Source: Podocnemis expansa | Taxonomy: Eukaryota > Chordata > Testudines > Podocnemididae | NCBI GenBank assembly: GCA_007922195.1 | Contig: ML682007.1 | Coordinates: forward strand, 18,407,440-18,471,439 | DNA length: 64,000 nucleotides | Reading direction: 5' to 3' | Shown here: one piece after another, positions 1-11,178 of the stretch | Numbering within the stretch: position 1 is the stretch's first letter | How the letters are laid out: every line of letters begins with the position of its first letter | The notes under the pieces: model-generated | Told to the model about the DNA's origin: nothing | Databases searched by the model: none | What the model saw: only the letters and a program-made list of their open reading frames with translations | Made by a program: the position numbers and the translations under genes

Positions 1-961
1 CTCACACGTGGGTCAGTCCAGCACTGCCTCTTTGCAGTCTCCATTGCTTCCAGAAACCAAGCCGGGGGGCAGGGGGTGTCATACCCTGCCTGGCCCCAAC
101 TTATTGAAGCTACACAGGTGTGCCGCCTATGGGAAACGTTCCTTCTGTTTAGTTACCAAGCCAACCCCAGCAGCAGCAGGCTGCTTTGTAAACTGTTTAT
201 GTTTGAAAAATGGGGCCTGTAGGCTCTTGCACCCAGCTGCCTAGCGGTGGGGGTGGGGGGCTGCCAACTGCAGAGGAATTCATTCATAACTCTGGAGGAA
301 CAGACAGCTTGGGTGTCCTGGACTACGTGAAGCCTGCAGTTGAGCTGGCAATGGTTTAGAGTTAGAGTTATTCATGGCAAAGCAGGGTCTGTTGTGCGCT
401 GGCTAGGTCCTGCCAAAGGCAGGCCTGTTGTGCTACTGCAGCACATTTCAACCATCGCGTCGGGACACATTACTTGTATCACCACACAGTGGTACATCAC
501 AAAGTGCTGGGGAAATGGCTGGATTTGGCCTGGCGGGGGTGGGTTGGTATGTCCTGCAGAGCTGTGATATGCCATCAATTCTGTCACAACCCACCAAAGG
601 CTGGAACCCACTGCTCCAGCTTGCAGCAATACAGATGAGTAAGCCACAAGAACATGGTGACTCAAGCTGGCTGGGGTCTGTGGTAATTGCACCAAAGGTG
701 GAGATTGTGGCATTCCCCCCCCCCCCCCACATTTCCCATTGCTGGGGGTAGTAGCATGGCTACCAGCTGGTAGCCAAAGGCAGTTGTGTCCTATAATCTC
801 AGTGGCTGGGTATATGGTTGCTGTATTAGGCCCTACGACTATGCCTCTTGGTGTAGGAGTGGGGGGGACATAGGTCACCTCCAGCCTCAGCTCTGAAATC
901 CCACACAAAGGAAGCCCTGCCCCTCTCCTCTGAGAATGTACATGGGCAGCAGTGAAGAATG

Positions 962-1003
<42 letters not shown>

Positions 1004-1932
1004 AAAATTTCACAGGACCGCTAAAGAAAAATGGGGGGGGGACCACACTTAAGCAGTTATATCTGAATTGAATAAGACATACCTTTGCAATGGGGCAAGT
1101 ACCCACCCCCAACTCCCCCCAGGACCAACTTACCAACGTGGGTGTTGAGATCATCACCCCGACACTATTTAACTCAAGGAGGCATCATGTTCATGCCTGT
1201 CTGTCCTCTACCAGAGGTTGGATTTATTCACATTGATCCCTGCTGGCCTTGGATCTATAAACTTCATCTGGTGGAATGTGTTTTCTTTTGCTTAAATTTA
1301 CTCTAAAGTTCTTCCCTAAACCATCTCCAAGTCATTAGGCATCAACCAGGCTGAGTTCACCCTTTGCACACACTATGGTCATGTGGGAGAAAGTCACGCT
1401 CGTCAGCCTTTTCCCTTTTTATTTTTTAAATCCAACAAAATAGCACAGAGTGCTGCAAGCCTGCTCGCTTCTCCCAGGGGAGTGCGGGATGGGCAGCACA
1501 TTAGGCCACGTGGCTTGCTCTTGGTCAAGGAAGCAAAGAATTGCTTGGTTGTGACTGTTACCAAGAGCAACTTGGTCCCATGGGACTGACGGAGCAAAAG
1601 AAGCCAGGGAACGTGGCAATCTCCATCTGCCACTTGTGCCAGAGGGCTTCTGCTAGAAACTGAGCTGAACTGTTGTGTCCTTGGCATGTGCAGTGCTTTC
1701 TGCCAACCTCAAGCACTGATTAAGATCAACACTAAGGACAGCCCGCCAAAGGGAGTGGAGAGAGCCACCCTCTGACAACTCCACCCAGCCCCGTTTAGCT
1801 AGGAAAACAGCAATGTTGGTTTGACCAGCAGCTAAGCAAACAACTTTTTTTTTTTTAAACTGTTGTGCTCAGTCTGCATGCAGCAGGCAGGCAAAGGGAA
1901 GTCTGTGTCGGATGGGCAAGAAAACACTCTTT
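1..1932. other. Intergenic stretch, no gene recognised
   Basis: Short frames in both directions have no recognisable domain. The minus-strand open frame over 372-1157 is broken into low complexity by the T run at 963-998 (poly-Lys when read) and G/C runs at 713-727 and 1034-1042. I see no exon with conserved sequence here. Confidence 0.6.
963..998. repeat. (T)36 homopolymer
   Basis: Uninterrupted T run of 36 bases, flanked by ATGC and AAAGAAAAATTT. It could be a retroposon tail on the minus strand, but no body was recognised next to it. Confidence 0.9.
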
Positions 1933-2312
1933 GGCTATGTCTACACTGTCAATTTAGGTCAAATTAAGGAGGCTTAATTCAAACTAAATTAGTCCCTGTC
2001 TACACCAGACTTTCATTAAGTTGAATTAAGTAGTTCCTTAATTTGACTTAATGAAAGCTTAATTCAGATTAATAAGAACTGCCTGTTCCTTCAAACTAAG
2101 CCTTAATTCAACTCCTTTGTTCGAACTAAGGATCTTGTAGACCTGGATTAACCCTTAATTTGACTTTATTAAGGTCGAAATAAAGGCAGTTAGGTTGAGT
2201 TAAAGTGGACTAAGTCGACTTAATAAGGTTGAGTTCAGTTTGAATTCAAGTTGAACTTATTAGATCAAATTAACAAATTTAAACTAACTTTTTCTAGTGT
2301 GCAGACATAGCC
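1933..2312. mobile_element. MITE-like element, TTAAGTCGACTTAA family, copy 1
   Basis: The ends are inverted repeats: GGCTATGTCTACACT at the left and AGTGTGCAGACATAGCC at the right. The interior is a chain of diverged TTAATTCAA / AAGTCGACTTAA-type dyads. It has no coding capacity. Related copies are at 19460-19815 and 35692-36022. This one is the most decayed of the three. Confidence 0.7.
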
Positions 2313-4180
2313 CTTAATATTATGAGTGAGGAACCCAACTCCCACATCAGGACTCCCCTGTGCAAGGCACTGGACAACCGACAGAGAACACACAAATGGT
2401 CCCTGTCCTGAAGTGCTCAGTCCAGCAGTGACTCACACTGCCAAAGAACAAGGGCCATGCAGAGGGAAGCTAAGGTGCAGCAATAACACAATATCACAGG
2501 GATCCTGGGCACTGACCAGACAACCACATAACAGGATTGCAGCTCCACAGACCTGCCCCCATCGAGGCCCTGCCTTGAAGAAGCCTCTCACCTGTCCCAT
2601 CAGTCACAAAAAGAAGGTGGAATCTAGGAGCCCGGATTCCTTGCCGGGAGCCCAATAAAGCACAGAGATTTTTCTCCCAGCCCCATGCTTTCTCCTGTCG
2701 GCTGCTGGTGTACAGCACAGCTCCTCCCAGCTAGACCTTGGCCTCATGCTCCTGTGACCCTAGCTACTGAATGCTCAGACCCCAGCCATGACCAGCATCC
2801 AAAGACAGCTGCCATGTGCAAGTAACCTGCCTCCATTCCAGTGAAACACTGCTGGACCTGGACTGCCTCCTCCAGCTGGTCCAAGGATGGAAAAGGCAGA
2901 AGCATTGTCTGACCATGCCAACATGATAAGGTAACAGCGCCACCCTGTGGCCACATGAACTATAGAGTGGTGAAAGGATAGCCAACACACAGCCCACGAC
3001 CTTACCAAATCACTGAAACCTAAAAGGATTTTGTCTAATGAAAGCTCCTGTGACAAATTTGTTAGCCTTTAAAAGTACCACCAGACTCCTTGTTTTTCTT
3101 CTAAAAGGAAAATGACAGACTTTCTACCCTGTTACCTACTACTTGCAGCCTCACCCATCGCAAAGCAGAGCCCCAGTTACAGCACATTGCCCTCCAATAG
3201 CCCTCAGTTTAACTCTAAATTCACCTCTGCTCTTTAAAAACCTGGTGGATTCTTATCCACTATAAAAATAGTGAGGATGGGCCAAAACCTGTGGTTTTGC
3301 AGGCCGACTGAGTTCTGGTTCTGGAAAGTTAACATCAGAGCAGCTATAGAGCAAGGCCTCATTTTCTCAGTGTCCCTTTTCTCCACACTGTAAAGCTGGG
3401 ACAGGTTTGGACAAATGTTCTGGCTCTGGCCCCTCTTAACATATCTAGATCACAAGTACAGAGTCTGAGGTTGTAGACAATAGGGTTTCCATTATAAACA
3501 TGAATTGCTGCTCCACAGTAACAGGTAACCTCTGCTTTTGCCAACAGGAATGAAATGGGGAAATTTATGCTTGTTTCTACCCTGCCCTTTTAGACAAAAC
3601 TGGTAGATGCTGGTAGTAAAGCTGCTGGGACCTCTTCACAGCAACAGGCTGCAAAGTGTCCAGTTTGAATCCTTTTCAGTCTCCAATACTCTGCTCCCTT
3701 GGGTGAGGAGTCCTATTCCCAATGCTCTGATTGTCTGTGCTTCTCCTTATTTCTTGTTGAAGCACCCAGAAAAAGTTAGATATTGCTGAGAACATACCAT
3801 CCTAACTGGCTCCAGTCTGATTTGGCCAGACTAAAGGAAATATCACTCACATACGATTCACACGATGAGAATCTGATTGAAATCAAAGCAAAAAAGGCAA
3901 ATGGATGTAGCTGAACAGCTCTGGAGCTGAAAGGAGCATGGTTACCCACAGATGGGATTGTGGTGCACTGTAACTCCAGTCGAAATCTTGTGACTAGGCT
4001 GTCTTCCACCACTGCAAATTTGTTCTCTCCTCTCTCAATTTTGCCATTTCCCTTGCTAAACAGCCCCACTTCTCCAACTTAACTGAATCCCAGATCCTCA
4101 GTCTCAGCTGCCCTTCTGCCTCCATTCCAATTTTACCGATTTCTCCGAGAGAAAATTGACAAAATACAGCCTTGACCTTC
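2313..4180. other. Intergenic stretch, no gene recognised
   Basis: Apart from the small Penelope-like fragment at 3029-3100 I see only unassigned sequence. The segment at 2345-2440 resembles a common amniote repeat (CAAGGCACTGGACA ... GGTCCCTGTCC) but is too decayed to classify. Confidence 0.5.
3029..3100 (+). mobile_element. Penelope-like arm fragment with TSD
   Basis: A 72-bp right-arm fragment (AATGAAAGCTC ... TTTGTTAG ... AGACTCCTTG) is flanked by the direct repeat CTAAAAGGA at 3020-3028 and 3101-3109. Only the GAAAGCTC part of the hammerhead core is kept. The matching duplications show a separate, very short insertion. Confidence 0.7.
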
Positions 4181-4700
4181 CAACTCCCCTTGTCTGGCAG
4201 CATCATTTCTCCTGTAAACTCTTACTTCCTTCTACCATCATAGATGCAGAAGTTTCTCATGTAGCTGCCTTCTGTATCCTTTCCCCATGCTCATGACTGC
4301 ACCTCCTTTCCCTTTTCTCCAGCTCTTAACCTTCACAGTATAAGCATTCGCTATTTTCTCCTATTTAAAAATCCCACCCCTGACCCTCACCTGCCTCACT
4401 ACCACCCCATTTCCTGGGCCCCTTTCATCTCTAAGCTCATTGAATGTGCTTTCTACAGCAATGGTCTGGAATGCCTTTCCTCCAGTTCCAGCCAAGACAC
4501 TCTTACTCCACTGAAACAGTTCCTGTCAAAATCCACAAGGATTTATTCTAATCCAAAACTCTGATTCAGTACTCCAACCACATACTCCTTGACCTGTCAG
4601 CTGTTCAACACCACTTCTTGAAACCTTATGCTGCCTTCCTACGATTTCCATAACTCTATCCTCCCCTGGTTCTCCTCCTACTTCTCTGGTTCTTCAGAAG
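4180..4700 (+). mobile_element. L2-like LINE fragment
   Basis: Plus-strand translation around 4585-4610 reads LLDLSAVQH, close to the LLDLSAAFDTVDH block of L2/CR1-clade reverse transcriptases, followed by a degenerate FLRFP stretch. It is full of stops and short. The identification rests on this motif only. Confidence 0.45.
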
Positions 4701-4879
4701 ACCCTCCTCATGATAGATCATGCACTGAGCATGTGCACCCAGTGCAATCCTATGACCAAAAGAGTTAACATGATCTTGGTAGGGGAATAAATAGGGGAAT
4801 CTCCAGTATGAACAGACAGGTTATTTTACCTCTGTATATGAAACTGGATGTGACAGCTTCTGTAACACAATGCCCTCTT

Positions 4880-5345
4880 CTGGTGCCCGCAATTCAGAAG
4901 AATGTTGATAAACTGCAGATGGTTCAGAGCAGAGCTATAAGAATGATTAAAGAATGAGAAAAATCTGTTTTACAGCAAGACTCAAGGAGCTCAATCTATT
5001 TATATTAAAAGAAAAAGCTATTTGGTGACTGATTACAGTCTATACGTATCAATACGGTGAACAAATATTTAGTAATGGGCTCTTCAGTCTAGCAGAGAAA
5101 GGTGTGATCCAACAGCTGGGAGCTGAAGCCAGACAATTAGACTGGAAATAAAGCATACATTTTTAACTAATTAACCATTCGTACAATTTACAAAGAATTC
5201 TCCTTCACTTGCACTTTTAAAATTACAGTTGTTTTTTTTTCCCCTAAAAGATCCACTCTAGGAATTATCTGGGGGAGTTCTGTGGCTTGCGTTACGTAGG
5301 AGGTCAGACTATATGAGCAGAGTGGTCCTTTCTGGCTTTGGAATC
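4880..5345 (+). mobile_element. CR1 LINE 3' fragment
   Basis: The sequence GTTCTGTGGCTTGCGTTACG ... GGTCAGACTATATGAGCAG ... GGTCCTTTCTGGCTTTGGAATC is the characteristic CR1 3' end (GACTAGATGA...GTCCCTTCTGRCCTT). The upstream part (TTCAGAGCAGAGCTATAAGA, ACAGCAAGACTCAAGGAGC) matches the end of the CR1 ORF2. It has many stops. Confidence 0.75.
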
Positions 5346-5347
5346 TA

Positions 5348-5470
5348 AGTCTCCCGAGGTTTGTTTCCTGTCTCCTAGCTCTGCTACAAAAATGTAGTGG
5401 AGGAACACCCTCTGGTGACCAAAAATAAAACTGTTGGCTCCTAGCTGGGAGCCAATTTTGTCAAGCAAGC
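5348..5470 (+). repeat. Unclassified interspersed repeat family B, copy 1
   Basis: Contains CTGTCTCCTAGCTCTGC ... TGTAGTGGAGGAACACC ... CTCTGGTGACCAAAAATAAA ... CTCCTAGCTGGGAGCCAATT. The same order of blocks recurs at 35442-35620 (reverse), 43985-44505 and 52855-53000. No coding capacity; class unknown. Confidence 0.65.
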
Positions 5471-5744
5471 CTTGTGTTAATGTATCCCAGAATGATATCA
5501 GTGTTTTTTTGCAACTTCCTATCATTGGTTCATATTCAATCTGTAATCCACTATAACCCTCATATCGTTTTCTCCACTACTACTTCCTAGCCACTTATTC
5601 TCCATTTTTCAGTTGTGCATTTGATTTTTCATTCCTAAATTTCACACTTTACACTTGTTTTTCTCGAATTTAGTTGTTGAATTCACACCAATTTTCCAAT
5701 TTATGAAGCTCATTCTGAATTCTAGTGCTGTTCTCCAAAGTGCT

Positions 5745-6063
5745 GGCTGAATCATGACTATGGATTCTTTTCACATTATAACAGGTAATTTGACTTCACC
5801 CTTCCTCTGTGTGCTATTTCCTAGAGTTTTAATCCTTACAAATGCTCTGATTTGCTGTTGCAGCATGACCTGATCCCATGTCTTACACTCCCCTGCATTT
5901 ATTTTCATCTAATTCTGTAAGCTCTCCCTCTTCAAATCATCTGACAAAGTGGGATATTCTCCCACAAAAACTCATGAGATAAATAAATCTGTTAGTCTTT
6001 AAGTGCCACAAGACTCCTTGCTTTTTTTGCTTTACTAGACTAACACGGCTGCCCCTCTGGAAC
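5745..6063 (+). mobile_element. Penelope-like element with body and right arm
   Basis: The right arm (CTCATGAGATAAATAAAT ... GTTAGTC ... GACTCCTTG ... GACTAACACGGCTGCCCC) follows about 180 bp of body sequence (AATTTGACTTCACCC, TGATTTGCTGTTG, CCCTGCATTTATTTTC) that is shared in inverse orientation with the copy at 60394-60855. The hammerhead core at 5941-5974 is CTGACAA / AGTGGGATATTCTCCCAC / AAAA, with both changes of the CG-to-CA type. Confidence 0.75.
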
Positions 6064-6638
6064 TTCCCTACTTGTGTCATTCACATATTTTATAAGCACA
6101 CTCTCCACTCCATTATCCAAGTAACTAATGAAAATATTGAACAGTACCAGATCCAGGACAGCCCCCCATGAGACTACGCTAGCTTCTGCCTCAAAAGTTT
6201 GACAGTGAAATATTGATAGCTATTCTTTTGAGATAGCTTTTTCAGTGTCTTGTGCACCCACTTTATGGTTTCATCTAGAACATATTTCCCTAGTTTTTTC
6301 ATCTAAAAGACACTTCTAGTTTCATCTAGAAAACATTTATTTCCTAGTTTACTTCTGAGAATGTCATATGGAACTGTGTAAAAAGTTTCACTACAATCAG
6401 GATATATCAAATTGGTTTTCCCTTATCTGCTGACCCAGTAAGCTTGTCAAAGAATTAAATTAGGTTTCTTTGGTGATCTTGATGATCCATGTTAGCATCA
6501 ATTTATAACCTTGCTATTTTCTAAATGCTAACAAACTGATTGTTTAAAAACATGCGCCAGGATCCTTCCAACTATCAAAGTTAGACTAATTGGTTTATAG
6601 CTCTCTGGGTTCTCTCTGTTCCCGCCTTTTAAATATAC

Positions 6639-6925
6639 TGTGATAAGGTGAGCTCAGAGGGCTACAGAAGGGTGTGGCAGGGCAGGTATGTAAGCCCCAG
6701 GCTGCTGAAGGCTCTTTACCCTGGCTACAGAGAAAAGGGCTCTGCAGGCCAATTGGAGACACCTGGGCTCAATCAAGGGCTGGCCCAGGCCTATAAAGGC
6801 TGCTGCTGCCAGAAGGGGGTGGGGAGAGACTGGAGCTGCCTCTAGGACTGGAGTCACTCCCAGGCTGAGGAGGAAGGCTATCACCCTAACCCCTTGCAGA
6901 CAGACAGACAGACAGACAGACAAAA

Positions 6926-6957
<32 letters not shown>

Positions 6958-7121
6958 AGAGGATAGAAGGAAGGATTGACAAACACGCCCAGGGAAGTCC
7001 TGCAGAAGACCTACCTGGGCTGGGGCAGATTGGCCTCTGGCCCATACCGCCAGGGGAGAGTTTGGGGCTGGCAAGACAGGCCCTTCCCCTCTCCCCTTCT
7101 GGAGGAGCAATCTCTGCCACA
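6639..7121 (+). mobile_element. Solo LTR inserted in CR1
   Basis: A 483-bp GC-rich block starts TGTGATAAGG and ends TCTGCCACA, and is flanked by the 4-bp direct repeat ATAC (6635-6638 and 7122-7125). The CR1 frame resumes exactly after the right repeat. It has a TATAAAG box at 6792-6798 and a (CAGA)n microsatellite inside. Terminal TG...CA and a 4-bp duplication point to a Gypsy- or retrovirus-type LTR; there is no internal coding part. Strand is inferred from the TATA box. Confidence 0.7.
6897..6958. repeat. (CAGA)n microsatellite
   Basis: CAGACAGACAGA units with one AAAACAAA interruption at 6922-6929, inside the solo LTR. In minus-strand frames it reads as repeated SVCL, which is not a protein signal. 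Confidence 0.95.
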
Positions 7122-7639
7122 ATACATATTCTATTTGACCTTCTCCAGTCCTCTGGGACTTTACCCATCCAACAGGAGTTTTTGAAGAAGGCTGCTAATA
7201 GTTCCAAAACTGCTTCAGCTTCTTCACCGAAGAGTGAATTTTTAAACACCTCAGCCTTCTTGGAGCCATCTGTTACTGTTCTCCTTTCTACTGAGTAATG
7301 GACCTAAAACTTCCCTTCATCTTTTTTTTCCCTAATGTAGTTATAGATCGTCTTTTTACTGCCTTTTATGTCCCTTGCTAGGGGCAACAGATTTTGTTTC
7401 TACAGGCTTGTGCTGTTCTTTTGTATTCCTTAACAGTCTGCCCATGTTTCAACTTTTTGTAGGATTCCCTTTTGATTTTTCAGGTCATTAAAGAATTCCT
7501 GATGCAGCCATCTGGGACCTCTTAATATTCTAGCTTTGCTTCACAACTGGACAGTTTGCTGTTGTACTTCAGTATTGCCTCTTTGAGAAATGACCAGCTA
7601 TTCCACTGGACCTACCATCAATGATAAGTTTCCACCACT

Positions 7640-7858
7640 GGTTATTAGTCAAGATGGCCAGGTATACAACCCCATGTTTCAAGTGTTCCTAAACTTCTGA
7701 CTGCCAGAAGCTGGGACTGGAGTTATTCATCCTATCATCAATAACTGTCCAGTTCTATTCACTGTTGGATGCATTGGCACTAGTCATTGTTGGCAGACAG
7801 GACACTGGGCTAGAAGGACCATTGGGCTGATCAAGTATTGGCCAGTCTTACATTGGTT
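7640..7858 (+). mobile_element. CR1 LINE 3' tail fragment
   Basis: GACACTGGGCTAGAAGGACC followed by ATTGGGCTGATCAAGTATTGGCC is the second common CR1 3' end type (GGGCTAGATGGACC...GACCCAGTATGGCC), preceded by the typical CCAGAAGCTGGGACTGG block. Confidence 0.7.
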
Positions 7859-8244
7859 CAGCAGAAATGACCAGTGCCTCTTTTGACGGGCTTGACAGCT
7901 ATCACATAAAGTATCTTCCCACCAGCTCTTTGAAAAGCAGCTCCTCTGCTCCCAGTCAACAAGACCAAAATGTGGGCTCCCAGCTATTGTGATGGGTACA
8001 ACGGAATAAAGAAAGAAGCTGTGCTAACACTGTGTAAAAACCCTGATAGAGAAGAGTGTTCCCTCTAGCTCCCCAGTCACAGCAGGCAGCAAACACAAGG
8101 ACCTGGTACCATGTGGTATTTTCAACCATATTCCAAAGTGGATGCAACACACTTTCCAAAGTTACGTTGTAGAGCAGCTTCCTAGCTGGTTAGCCCAGCA
8201 CCACAGAGACTCAGCTTCCAGGTCAGCCAGCTCGTTAGCAGCAA

Positions 8245-8316
8245 AAACACACACCGACCAGAGACAGGATCACAATTCTGCTTGAAACCAGTCAAGCAAC
8301 TATTTTTTTTTTTATT
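8245..8316 (-). terminator. Candidate distal polyadenylation signal
   Basis: On the minus strand, AATAAA (plus-strand TTTATT at 8311-8316) sits in an A-rich run. About 50-65 nt further on is GTCGGTGTGTGTTTTTG (8243-8259 region), which looks like a GU-rich downstream element. The arrangement is the classical one for cleavage and polyadenylation. Confidence 0.45.
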
Positions 8317-8744
8317 TAAAAAAGCAAAAACAGAAACAAAAAAATCCCCTCCTCCCCTACCCCAAATACCAAAACAAACCTACTGGTGAAAGAATAGGTA
8401 TGGCATTTACATAGGCCATCTCTACCTTCCTCAGGCACCCCCACCCGCCCACAGTAATGCAGAGATTTATATGTGTTTACATAGTATATGGAGACAAACA
8501 AACAGTCTTCTATGGTTTGCAGTCAAGGCCTCCAGCCTGTCTGTGATACACTGAGCTGAAGGACCGCAAAGCCAGACTCGTCATACACAAGATATGGTAC
8601 TGTTCACCCACACAGCAAAGGCTAATCACTGAGCTGCATAATAAGGGAATTCCATGACAGGAAAGTACTTTGTCAAAAGGGGGGGATTTCAATGCTAACG
8701 TACCAGGAAATCATACTCAGAATGAACTCTACCCTCCTCTAGTG

Positions 8745-8890
8745 CCTTCTGGCTTAGGATCCCAAAGTGCTTTGTAAGCATTAGCTAACTGAGATCTCCC
8801 AATCCCCCAGCAAGGTAAGTCTGTGGAATTATTCTCATTTTACAGATAGGCAAACCAAGGCACAGAGGTGAAAGACAGCCTGTGGTTACC
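8745..8890 (-). mobile_element. MIR/CORE-SINE-like fragment
   Basis: CAAAGTGCTTTGTAAGC then TCTCATTTTACAGATAGGCA and AACCAAGGCACAGAGG match the common MIR-like conserved core in reverse orientation. Lies in the probable 3' UTR. Confidence 0.6.
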
Positions 8891-10039
8891 GATTTTCAGG
8901 AGCACAGCCATGGAGAGAACGAGATGGTTACCCCTGCTGTGAGCACTGGACCATACTGCTTGTGTTGGAGGAGTTTTGTTGTAGATATCAAATAAAAGGC
9001 AGGATGATATGCAGTAAAAGTTCACACCTCTTCCCCACTGGGATCCTCTTTGCATTCCGAGATCCCTTCCAATTTCAAACATGGGAAGGACAGGGTAGTG
9101 CAATAACTGGACTGAGAAATGCTTGGAAGTGGCAGGAGCTTAAATTGTTATTTGTATTCTCCATGCCACCTTGTGGTCCTTAAAATGTCACCATCACTTA
9201 CACAGTAACAAATTCACAGCTAGGTGATGCCTGTGGAGTAACCACAGATCAATATTGTAATTAATGCTGTAGTTGGCCCAATGTATTAGTGTCCAACAGC
9301 ATGAAACATTCTCCATCCCTCAGAGGAATGGCATCTAGTCTGACGGGAGAATATAGTCCTTATGTGGCAGGAAAGGACCATGTCAGCAAAGCAAAGATCA
9401 ATGAGGTCTAGGAAAGACAGGGGGAGAAGAAATACTCCCAGGAATAAAAGCCCACTCCGTAAACAAGAGATCGAAAGCAGAACTGCCATAGGGAAAGTGC
9501 GCAGAGTTTCTATACTTTGCTGGGTCAAACAGAAACTCACCTGAAACCCATAGGTATGTAATCAGCATGGCTAAGCCATGATGTTGCTGACATGTCCCAT
9601 GCTGGTGGCCATGTTGCTATTTTCTTGAACTAATTCTCATCAAGCTGGCAAATATATGCGTATGTAAGCTGGGAATAACGCTCCTAGCTGACAGCATACA
9701 AGCAATCCATGCCTAATGAGAGAGAAGGGACACAGTTCTGCCCGGTACCTTCACAACTCAGAGAGGGTATTAACAAAAAGTTTTACAGACAATCTTCCAG
9801 TCAGCCATGGACAGGCTTACACATAGGTAGGGATCATATAAATGTATCACAAAATACTACACCAGTTCCCTTGCAGTCTTGGATCCTATTTATGATGGAA
9901 AAATATCTACAATGGGTCACCAAAAACAATGAGATTATTACTCACCATGTGGCCTACAATCTGTAATTTTATAAAGATCTAGATGCAAGGGGATGGGGAG
10001 AGGAGAACAGCAAGAAAGAAATAGGTACTCTACTCTTCT

Positions 10040-10144
10040 CATTTTGTATTCTGTAAACTGAAGTGGAATTTTAGCCATGAAAGCCTGCGCAATAAATAAA
10101 TTTGTTAGTCTTTAGAAGTGGCACAGGACTCCTTGTTTGTTTTG
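10040..10144 (+). mobile_element. Decayed Penelope-like right arm
   Basis: ACTGAAGTGGAATTTTAGCC then ATGAAAGCCTGCGCAATAAA, TTTGTTAGTC and GGACTCCTTGTTTG are the arm blocks in order. The hammerhead core keeps CTGA and GAAA but has lost part of stem II. Confidence 0.65.
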
Positions 10145-10259
10145 ACAACTCTAAGTATCTCTTAGTGAGAAAAATCTGATGAATGGGGATAGAATTAATT
10201 GAACAGCTGGAGGGGATTGATTGCATATGAAGAAAATACCCTGATATGACTGGATATAG

Positions 10260-10446
10260 CAGGCGGGGCCAAACTGCAGCTCAGGAGCTGCATGTGGCTC
10301 TTGAATGAAAAAGTGTGGCTCGTGGAAGAACGTCAGCAAATCAATTTAGTAGGTAAAAGTATATGGCTGTATGCCTCAGTGCAGCTCTTGAAGGTTTAAT
10401 AATCAACTTGTGTGGCTCTTGAGTTCCATAAGTTTGGCTGCCCCTG
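10260..10446 (+). mobile_element. Short hAT element with perfect 8-bp TSD
   Basis: Terminal inverted repeats CAGGCGGGGCCAAACTGCAG and GTTTGGCTGCCCCTG; target-site duplication GGATATAG at 10252-10259 and 10447-10454. The 187-bp element is an internal-deletion relative of the 619-bp copy at 62036-62654. It carries no transposase. Confidence 0.9.
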
Positions 10447-10454
10447 GGATATAG

Positions 10455-10600
10455 CATAGGGTTGCCAACCCTCTGGATTATCCTGGAGTCTCCTACAATT
10501 AAAGATTAATCTTTAGTTAAAGATTATGTCATGTGGTGAAGCCTTCAGGAACAGGTTCAATCAAAATTGGCCAGCCTAATGCTGCATCAGTATGGTTGTC
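10455..10600 (+). mobile_element. Second hAT-like remnant (AGGGTTGCCAACCCT family)
   Basis: ATAGGGTTGCCAACCCTCTG followed by CCTGGAGTCTCC, an AAAGATTAATCTTT dyad, ATTATGTCATGTGGTGAAGC and AAAATTGGCCAGCCTA. These are the blocks of a widespread reptile DNA-transposon family. Ends are approximate and no clear duplication was found. Confidence 0.5.
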
Positions 10601-10709
10601 AGTGTCTGAGTCTGTTAGAGTTTGCTTTAAATTAAATTAAATTAAATGGAATTCTGCATAGGTTCCAACAGTGAAAACCGTATTTGCAGAGTCACCTCAG
10701 TACAGGGGT

Positions 10710-10910
10710 GTTGCTGGTGCCTGGCACATGGGGCCCGTGCCCCAAATCCCGCCAGCAGCAGTGGCCGCTTGCGGCCGCTTCCTAGGCTGGGTGGCTCCAC
10801 AGCCGTGGCTGCCGCTCCCTGCCCTGTCCCCGGCTGGGGGCATGGCCTGTGGTCAGGGGGCAGGGCCTGGGCCAGTGCCCCGGGTCCTTCCCTAGGGCAG
10901 TGAGGCTCCT
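10710..10910. other. GC-rich, CpG-containing segment
   Basis: High GC with several CpGs (GGCCGCTTGCGGCCGCTTCC) inside AT-richer surroundings, in the probable 3' UTR. It is not at a promoter position for SH3PXD2B. It could be a repeat interior; I could not match it to another copy in the window. Confidence 0.4.
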
Positions 10911-11172
10911 GCCTCAGCAGTGTTTACTGCTGCAATGAGCCAGCGGTGGGGAGGAGTTCCAATATGGCCAATCATAATCCTCAGTAGTGTGGTTTAAAAC
11001 TCTGCTATGACAGAGAAAGCACTGCCCTAAATCCACAGCAAGTTCAGCAGAAAAGGAAAGAAATGATGCAGAGTTATTGCCAATCAGTGGTAGCTACTTG
11101 GCCCCTGGGATCTGCAGCACTTCAAACAAGTGAGTTTCAGGCAGGAAGGAGGATAAGCATGTTAAAACACAC

Positions 11173-11178
11173 TTTATT
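11173..11178 (-). terminator. Candidate proximal polyadenylation signal
   Basis: A minus-strand AATAAA is followed directly by GTGTGTTTT. It would give a 3' UTR of about 1.35 kb. It is an alternative to the distal site. Confidence 0.35.

Larger units (their letters stand above)
5520..7620 (-). mobile_element. CR1 LINE, reverse-transcriptase part, interrupted twice
   Basis: Minus-strand translation gives GEEAEAVLELLAAFFKNSC then GKVPEDWRRSNRICIV, a CR1 RT region, continuing downstream to the segment that encodes the later RT motifs (5520-6638). It also covers the region upstream of RT (7126-7620: KHGQTVKEYKR..., KICCP). The copy is split by a Penelope-like insertion (about 5745-6063) and by a solo LTR (6639-7121). 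There are many stops; it is dead. Confidence 0.8.

Noticed and set aside
372..1157. 261-codon open frame on the minus strand
   Set aside because: Passes through a (T)36 tract and C/G runs, has no domain, and no splice or conservation signal supports it.
6881..7249. Open frame with repeated SVCL on the minus strand
   Set aside because: The repeat is the translation of the (CAGA)n microsatellite; the remaining part is CR1 RT joined to LTR sequence.
10646..10910. GC-rich block as a CpG-island promoter
   Set aside because: Located in the probable 3' UTR with few CpGs and no first exon; more likely a repeat interior.
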